DNA of 64,000 bases from Carbonactinospora thermoautotrophica. Lineage in GTDB: Bacteria > Actinomycetota > Actinomycetes > Streptomycetales > Carbonactinosporaceae. Shown piece after piece: positions 61,477 through 64,000 of the stretch. The first letter of the stretch is position 1. Every line of letters begins with the position of its first letter. The notes below the pieces were generated by a model, which saw only the letters and a list, made by a program, of their open reading frames with translations, was not told where the DNA came from and ran no database searches. The translations under genes and the position numbers were made by a program. The stretch spans positions 310,001 through 374,000 of the forward strand of contig NZ_JYIJ01000017.1 in NCBI RefSeq assembly GCF_001543895.1. The letters are read 5' to 3'.

Positions 61477-64000
61477 TCAGCCTTCCGCGCTGGCCTGCTG
61501 GGTGAGGAACTCGGCGAGCACCTGCGCCGCGGCGCTCCCGTCGTGGTGGCGTGCCACGAACGCGGGCCCGGCGGCCGCGGCCGACCGGGCACGCGGCAGG
61601 TCGTCGGCGAGCGCCACCAGGGCGTCGAGCAGGCAGGACCGGGTCGCCTCGACGATCGGCAGCCGGTGCAGCAGGCGGGCCCGCGTGGTCTCGCCCACGT
61701 GGCCGACGACCACCCGGCCGGCGGCCATGGCCTTGACCGCCAGCAGGCTGTAGGAGCCGGTCCGGAACTCGTCCAGCACGATGTCGGCGCCGGCGAGCTG
61801 CTCGGCCAGTTCCTCCGCGGGCAGGGTGTCCAGCAGCGGCCGGTACTCGATGCGTCCCTCGGCGTCGAGCTGGCGCAGCACGGTCTCCACCTCGGCCCGG
61901 TCCTCCAGCGGGTTCGTGGTCGCGGGGTAGACGACCACGGGCCGGTCGGCGGTGAACAGCTCCCGGCCCGACCGCCACCGCTGGGGGTCGATGCTCAGCG
62001 GGAGCCAGCGCGCGTCCGGGACGTGGTCGAGCAGGTCCGGGGTCGTGACGAACACCGGGCCGGAGAACGTCGAGAGGAAGCCGCGCAGCTTCAGGTACCG
62101 GTCCAGCTGCGCCCTGGCGGTCGGGGCGCCCGCGTCGGCGAACGGCGAGTCGGCGTGCAGCTCGCGGTGCAGGCGCGGGTCGATCGCGTCCTCCGGATGC
62201 AGCACGATGCCGGTGTGCAGGCCCTCCAGGCGGAACGCGAGCAGGTCCTGCTCCAGGGCGTTGTCCGTGCTCTCTCCGGTGATGGCGTACAGGCCCTCGA
62301 AGAGCACGTGGCTGTACGTCTCGCCGATGTGCTGGCGCTGCTCGGCCGCCCATTCCGGTTCCCGCCAGGTGCGCGGCTGGATGCGCTGGCGGCGGGGGGC
62401 GGGGCCGGGCTCCTCGCCGGCCTCCGGCGCCTCGTGGTCGACGGGCTCCAGCGTGATGACCTCGGCCCGCGCCTCGGGCAGGAACCGTTCCACGGACCGG
62501 CACCACTCCTCGGCCTGGCCGCCGACGTCGCGGGGCCCGATGACGAGCGAGGGCTTGTCGTAGCGCTTGCGCCCGGCCGGCGCGGGCCGCGTGGGCGGCA
62601 GCGGCTCGGGACGCAGGCCGGTCAGCTCGCTGTACAGCTCGACGAGGACCTTCTCCTGCCGTTCCCAGCAGTGCTCCTCGAGGAAGCCCGGTCGGTCGTA
62701 GACCGCCGTGTAGCGGTCGCGGTCCGCGAGCACCTTCTTGACGGCCTCGGCCAGGGACCTGGGGTCACCGGCCGTGAACACCTCCCCGTTGCCGGTCGCC
62801 CGGGTGAACTCCGACATCGTCTTCACGTCGGAGACGACGATCGGCAGCCGGGCGTGCATGTACTCGTAGTACTTGGTGATGAGCGACAGCTCGTGGTTGG
62901 GGACCCGCAGCAGCGGGATCATGCCGATGGTCGCCGACGAGAGGTAGGGGACGACCTGGTCGGTGCGCACGTACGGGGCGACGTGGAACCGGTCGGTGAC
63001 CCCGCAGCGTTCGGCGACCGCCTCGACGGCCTCCAGCCGGTGGTTGCGGATGTTCGCCACGACGACGGCGTGCACGCCCGGGAGGTACTGCAGCGCCTCG
63101 ACCATCGTGTGGATGCCGCGGTCGTGGTTGACCCAGCCCGAGTACACCAGCACCGGGACGTCGTCGGGCAGGCCGACGGTGCGGCGCAGGTTCGGCATGC
63201 CCGGCCCGCTGGCCTGGCTGTTCGCCAGCGGCGGGCAGTTGGTCACCACCGCCGGCAGCTCCCGCAGCCGGTAGGTGTCCTTGAGGATCCGCGCCAGCGT
63301 CGGCGACACGGTGAGCACGCGGTCCACGCGGTGGATGTACTCGGCCTCCAACCCGGTGTACGCGGCCCGCATCTCCGGCGTGTACGTCTGCACGCCGGTG
63401 ATCAGCTCGTGGGCGTCGTAGATGACCTTGCAGGGACGCCGGGTCACGGCGCTCACCCGGCGCGCGGCCCGCGCTGCCAGGCCGATCGTCGTGATGTCGT
63501 GGGCGTGGATGATGTCCGGCTGCAGCTGGTCGATCTCCTGGGAGAACGCCCAGTCCCAGTCGATGAACTGCGGCTGCGTGCGGCGCCAGCCACCGCCTCG
63601 CCAGAACGTGCGGAACGCGAAACCGCGCAGGCGCGCCCACAGCGGCGGCGGCTCACGCCGGAACCGCTCGTGCAGCCGCGTCGCCCAGCGCTTCCCCGCG
63701 TGCCGGGCGCGGATGGCGAACTCCACGCCGCGCAGGTACCTCGCCCGCACGCGCAGGCGGGTCCGGCGCAGCGGACCGGGCCGGCGGCCGGCGAACAGGC
63801 CCTCGGCGCGGAGTTCGTCCCGGATCCAGTACAGCTCGGCCTGCGTGTCGCGGCGGACGAACCGGGTGTAGACGCGGTCAGCGCGTTCATCGCCCGCGTG
63901 GCGGAAGCCGATCCGCCCGAGGACCCCGCGCCGGGTGAGTTCCTTGCGGTACCGGGCGAAGTTCATCGGCGCGGGCACCCAGATCACCTTCGCGCCACCG
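61477..64000 (-). CDS. Two-module glycosyltransferase (5' end outside window)
   Basis: At least 836 residues; the frame is open to the window edge, so the start (likely just before KVIWVPAPMNFARY) may lie outside. Residues 1-470 are a GT4 enzyme like that at 58022-59551 (YDAHELITGVQTY, VLVYSGWVNHDRGIHTMVEAL, TKYYEYMHARLPIVVSDVKT). Residues about 490-836 repeat the C-terminal module of the 59632-61473 protein (SLVIGPRDVGGQAEEW, FVTTPDLLDHVPDARWLPL, VVYPATTNPLEDRAEV, ADIVLDEFRTGSYS). It looks like a fusion of the two neighbouring gene types. Confidence 0.82.
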   Translation of the reverse strand, partial: GGAKVIWVPAPMNFARYRKELTRRGVLGRIGFRHAGDERADRVYTRFVRRDTQAELYWIRDELRAEGLFAGRRPGPLRRTRLRVRARYLRGVEFAIRARHAGKRWATRLHERFRREPPPLWARLRGFAFRTFWRGGGWRRTQPQFIDWDWAFSQEIDQLQPDIIHAHDITTIGLAARAARRVSAVTRRPCKVIYDAHELITGVQTYTPEMRAAYTGLEAEYIHRVDRVLTVSPTLARILKDTYRLRELPAVVTNCPPLANSQASGPGMPNLRRTVGLPDDVPVLVYSGWVNHDRGIHTMVEALQYLPGVHAVVVANIRNHRLEAVEAVAERCGVTDRFHVAPYVRTDQVVPYLSSATIGMIPLLRVPNHELSLITKYYEYMHARLPIVVSDVKTMSEFTRATGNGEVFTAGDPRSLAEAVKKVLADRDRYTAVYDRPGFLEEHCWERQEKVLVELYSELTGLRPEPLPPTRPAPAGRKRYDKPSLVIGPRDVGGQAEEWCRSVERFLPEARAEVITLEPVDHEAPEAGEEPGPAPRRQRIQPRTWREPEWAAEQRQHIGETYSHVLFEGLYAITGESTDNALEQDLLAFRLEGLHTGIVLHPEDAIDPRLHRELHADSPFADAGAPTARAQLDRYLKLRGFLSTFSGPVFVTTPDLLDHVPDARWLPLSIDPQRWRSGRELFTADRPVVVYPATTNPLEDRAEVETVLRQLDAEGRIEYRPLLDTLPAEELAEQLAGADIVLDEFRTGSYSLLAVKAMAAGRVVVGHVGETTRARLLHRLPIVEATRSCLLDALVALADDLPRARSAAAAGPAFVARHHDGSAAAQVLAEFLTQQASAEG

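Noticed and set aside
1-64000. tRNA, rRNA and CRISPR arrays
   Set aside because: No cloverleaf with a GTTC-type T-loop, no conserved rRNA segments and no regularly spaced repeats were seen by eye; a covariance-model scan was not possible here.

Overview
The window is high-GC actinobacterial chromosome with strong G/C at third codon positions. The marker genes agree: WhiB-type iron-sulfur regulator, bifunctional FO synthase FbiC, FbiA and FbiB of F420 synthesis, DUF5719, DUF3105, TIGR03089, LCP proteins. The order whiB / fbiA / fbiB / mannose-1-phosphate guanylyltransferase ... LCP / TIGR03089 matches the mycobacterial Rv3260c-Rv3268 neighbourhood, so the left half is an old actinobacterial core locus with accessory DNA spliced in. 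Genus cannot be fixed from sequence alone; a filamentous actinomycete (Streptosporangiales/Streptomycetales-like) is most likely. No rRNA, tRNA or CRISPR array was seen.

Layout. 1-15.1 kb: end of an unidentified gene, DUF5719 protein, giant GT2 membrane protein, whiB, the F420 genes (fbiC leftward, fbiA-fbiB rightward), an SRPBCC protein, a DUF3105 protein, GDP-mannose pyrophosphorylase and a wreck of a GT4 gene. 15.4-36.2 kb: a cell-surface glycan region (GT4, GT2, GT-C and DUF2079 membrane proteins, a flippase-like protein, two methyltransferases, a secreted amidase, a three-gene rightward GT operon), interrupted at 19.5-24 kb by a complete arginine deiminase operon (arcD-arcA-arcB-arcC, leftward). 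36.3-43.4 kb: LCP ligase, succinyl-CoA:3-ketoacid transferase (scoA-scoB), UDP-HexNAc 2-epimerase, a WYL regulator, a short-chain dehydrogenase and a small prim-pol protein.

43.6-50.9 kb is the unusual part. A two-gene cassette occurs three times. The first gene encodes a small exported protein whose C-terminal half looks like the colicin E3 (16S rRNA-cleaving) cytotoxic domain, with the D-x-x-H-x-x-x-E active-site spacing intact. The second gene starts inside the stop of the first and encodes a tryptophan-rich protein, a candidate immunity partner. Each cassette faces a divergent gene or gene fragment for an HTH (plus TPR) regulator. Duplication has scattered debris between the copies: a truncated IS1182-type transposase, two broken NUDIX genes and a second copy of the 3' third of the neighbouring nucleotide-sugar dehydrogenase gene.

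50.9-64 kb: a leftward polysaccharide cluster. A WbpA-like dehydrogenase, WbpB-like oxidoreductase, WbpE-like aminotransferase and WbpD-like acetyltransferase would make UDP-GlcNAc(3NAc)A, and the epimerase at 39.4-40.5 kb could convert it to the ManNAc(3NAc)A form. GT4 glycosyltransferases and a two-component ABC exporter (permease plus Wzt/TagH-like ATPase) would assemble and export the polymer. The LCP protein is a candidate for attaching it to peptidoglycan.
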